A stretch of 49,897 nt of DNA from CAMEON01 sp963643175 (GTDB lineage: Bacteria > Bacillota > Clostridia > Oscillospirales > CAG-272): NCBI GenBank assembly GCA_963643175.1, contig CAVIJF010000011.1, forward strand, positions 1 to 49,897. Reading direction: 5' to 3'. This document shows, piece by piece, positions 49,740 to 49,897 of the stretch (within the stretch, counting starts at the first letter, position 1; each line of letters begins with the position of its first letter). The notes under the pieces are model-generated. The model was not told where the DNA came from and did no database searches. It worked only from the letters and a program-made list of their open reading frames with translations. Made by a program: the position numbers and the translations under genes.

Positions 49740-49897
49740 ATCAGTATCCTTTCCGGGAACCTCTAAAAATCAGTTTCCGCATCAATTTCTGCGATTCAAC
49801 GGTGAAAATAATGAAATCGGAGCGGCGAATCGCATGCCTGCCTCGAATTTCATGTATTTCTTGGGGTTAGAAGCCCCGAAATTGCGGGCGTATCCCG

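Noticed and set aside
49740..49897. Promoter for the DUF5107 gene
   Set aside because: TTGAAT and TTGATG occur on the minus strand, but no acceptable -10 follows at 16-18 bases.

Overview
The window looks like a chromosomal segment of a GC-rich, Gram-positive member of the Clostridia, probably a gut-type Oscillospirales relative (inference). The reasons are near-consensus sigma-A promoters (TTGACA, 17 bp, TATAAT), strong AGGAGG-type ribosome binding sites, Lgt-dependent lipoprotein signal peptides, a pyrophosphate-type phosphofructokinase, a guanine riboswitch, and many glycoside hydrolases with sugar ABC transporters. No rRNA, tRNA, CRISPR array, transposase or phage gene was found.

Layout. 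1-2600 (minus): a four-gene overlapping operon (metallo-beta-lactamase-fold hydrolase, ATC-hydrolase family protein, a doubly frameshifted small membrane protein, a membrane-anchored methyltransferase cut by the window edge). 2880-8230 (plus): RluA-type pseudouridine synthase, GH1 beta-glucosidase, EEP-fold hydrolase, PPi-dependent phosphofructokinase, GH3 hexosaminidase. 8231-8830: a 600-base non-coding block built of inverted hairpin repeats. 8836-11538 (plus): pgk, tpiA, rbfA. 20627-11563 (minus): a seven-gene operon from one strong promoter: GH78 rhamnosidase, dUTPase, SGNH esterase lipoprotein, FRG-domain protein, two sugar permeases and their binding protein. 20763-21044: remnant of a 2-hydroxyacid dehydrogenase. 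21199-25772 (plus): lgt, a glycosyltransferase, a Wzx-like flippase and a second glycosyltransferase. 31552-26063 (minus): guanine riboswitch and a complete BMP-type nucleoside ABC importer. 31773-37077 (plus): two zinc-ribbon ABC exporter half-transporters flanking a DUF1854 protein. 40359-37176 (minus): FtsX-type permease and its ATPase. 40603-44158 (plus): GH28 and GH36 glycosidases. 44272-47661 (plus): Crp/Fnr regulator with a palindromic operator, then a SsuABC/TauABC-like importer. 47745-49739 (minus): DUF5107/TPR protein.

How it fits together. The glycosidases (GH1, GH3, GH28, GH36, GH78), the SGNH esterase and the MalFG-type importer point to use of plant-derived, rhamnose-, galacturonate- and galactose-containing oligosaccharides feeding a PPi-using glycolysis. 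The importer has no ATPase of its own, so it probably borrows a shared MsmK/UgpC-type subunit. The nucleoside importer is purine-controlled through its riboswitch. The least understood modules are the ABC-DUF1854-ABC system, the Crp-controlled importer of unknown substrate, and the FRG protein coupled to sugar permeases.
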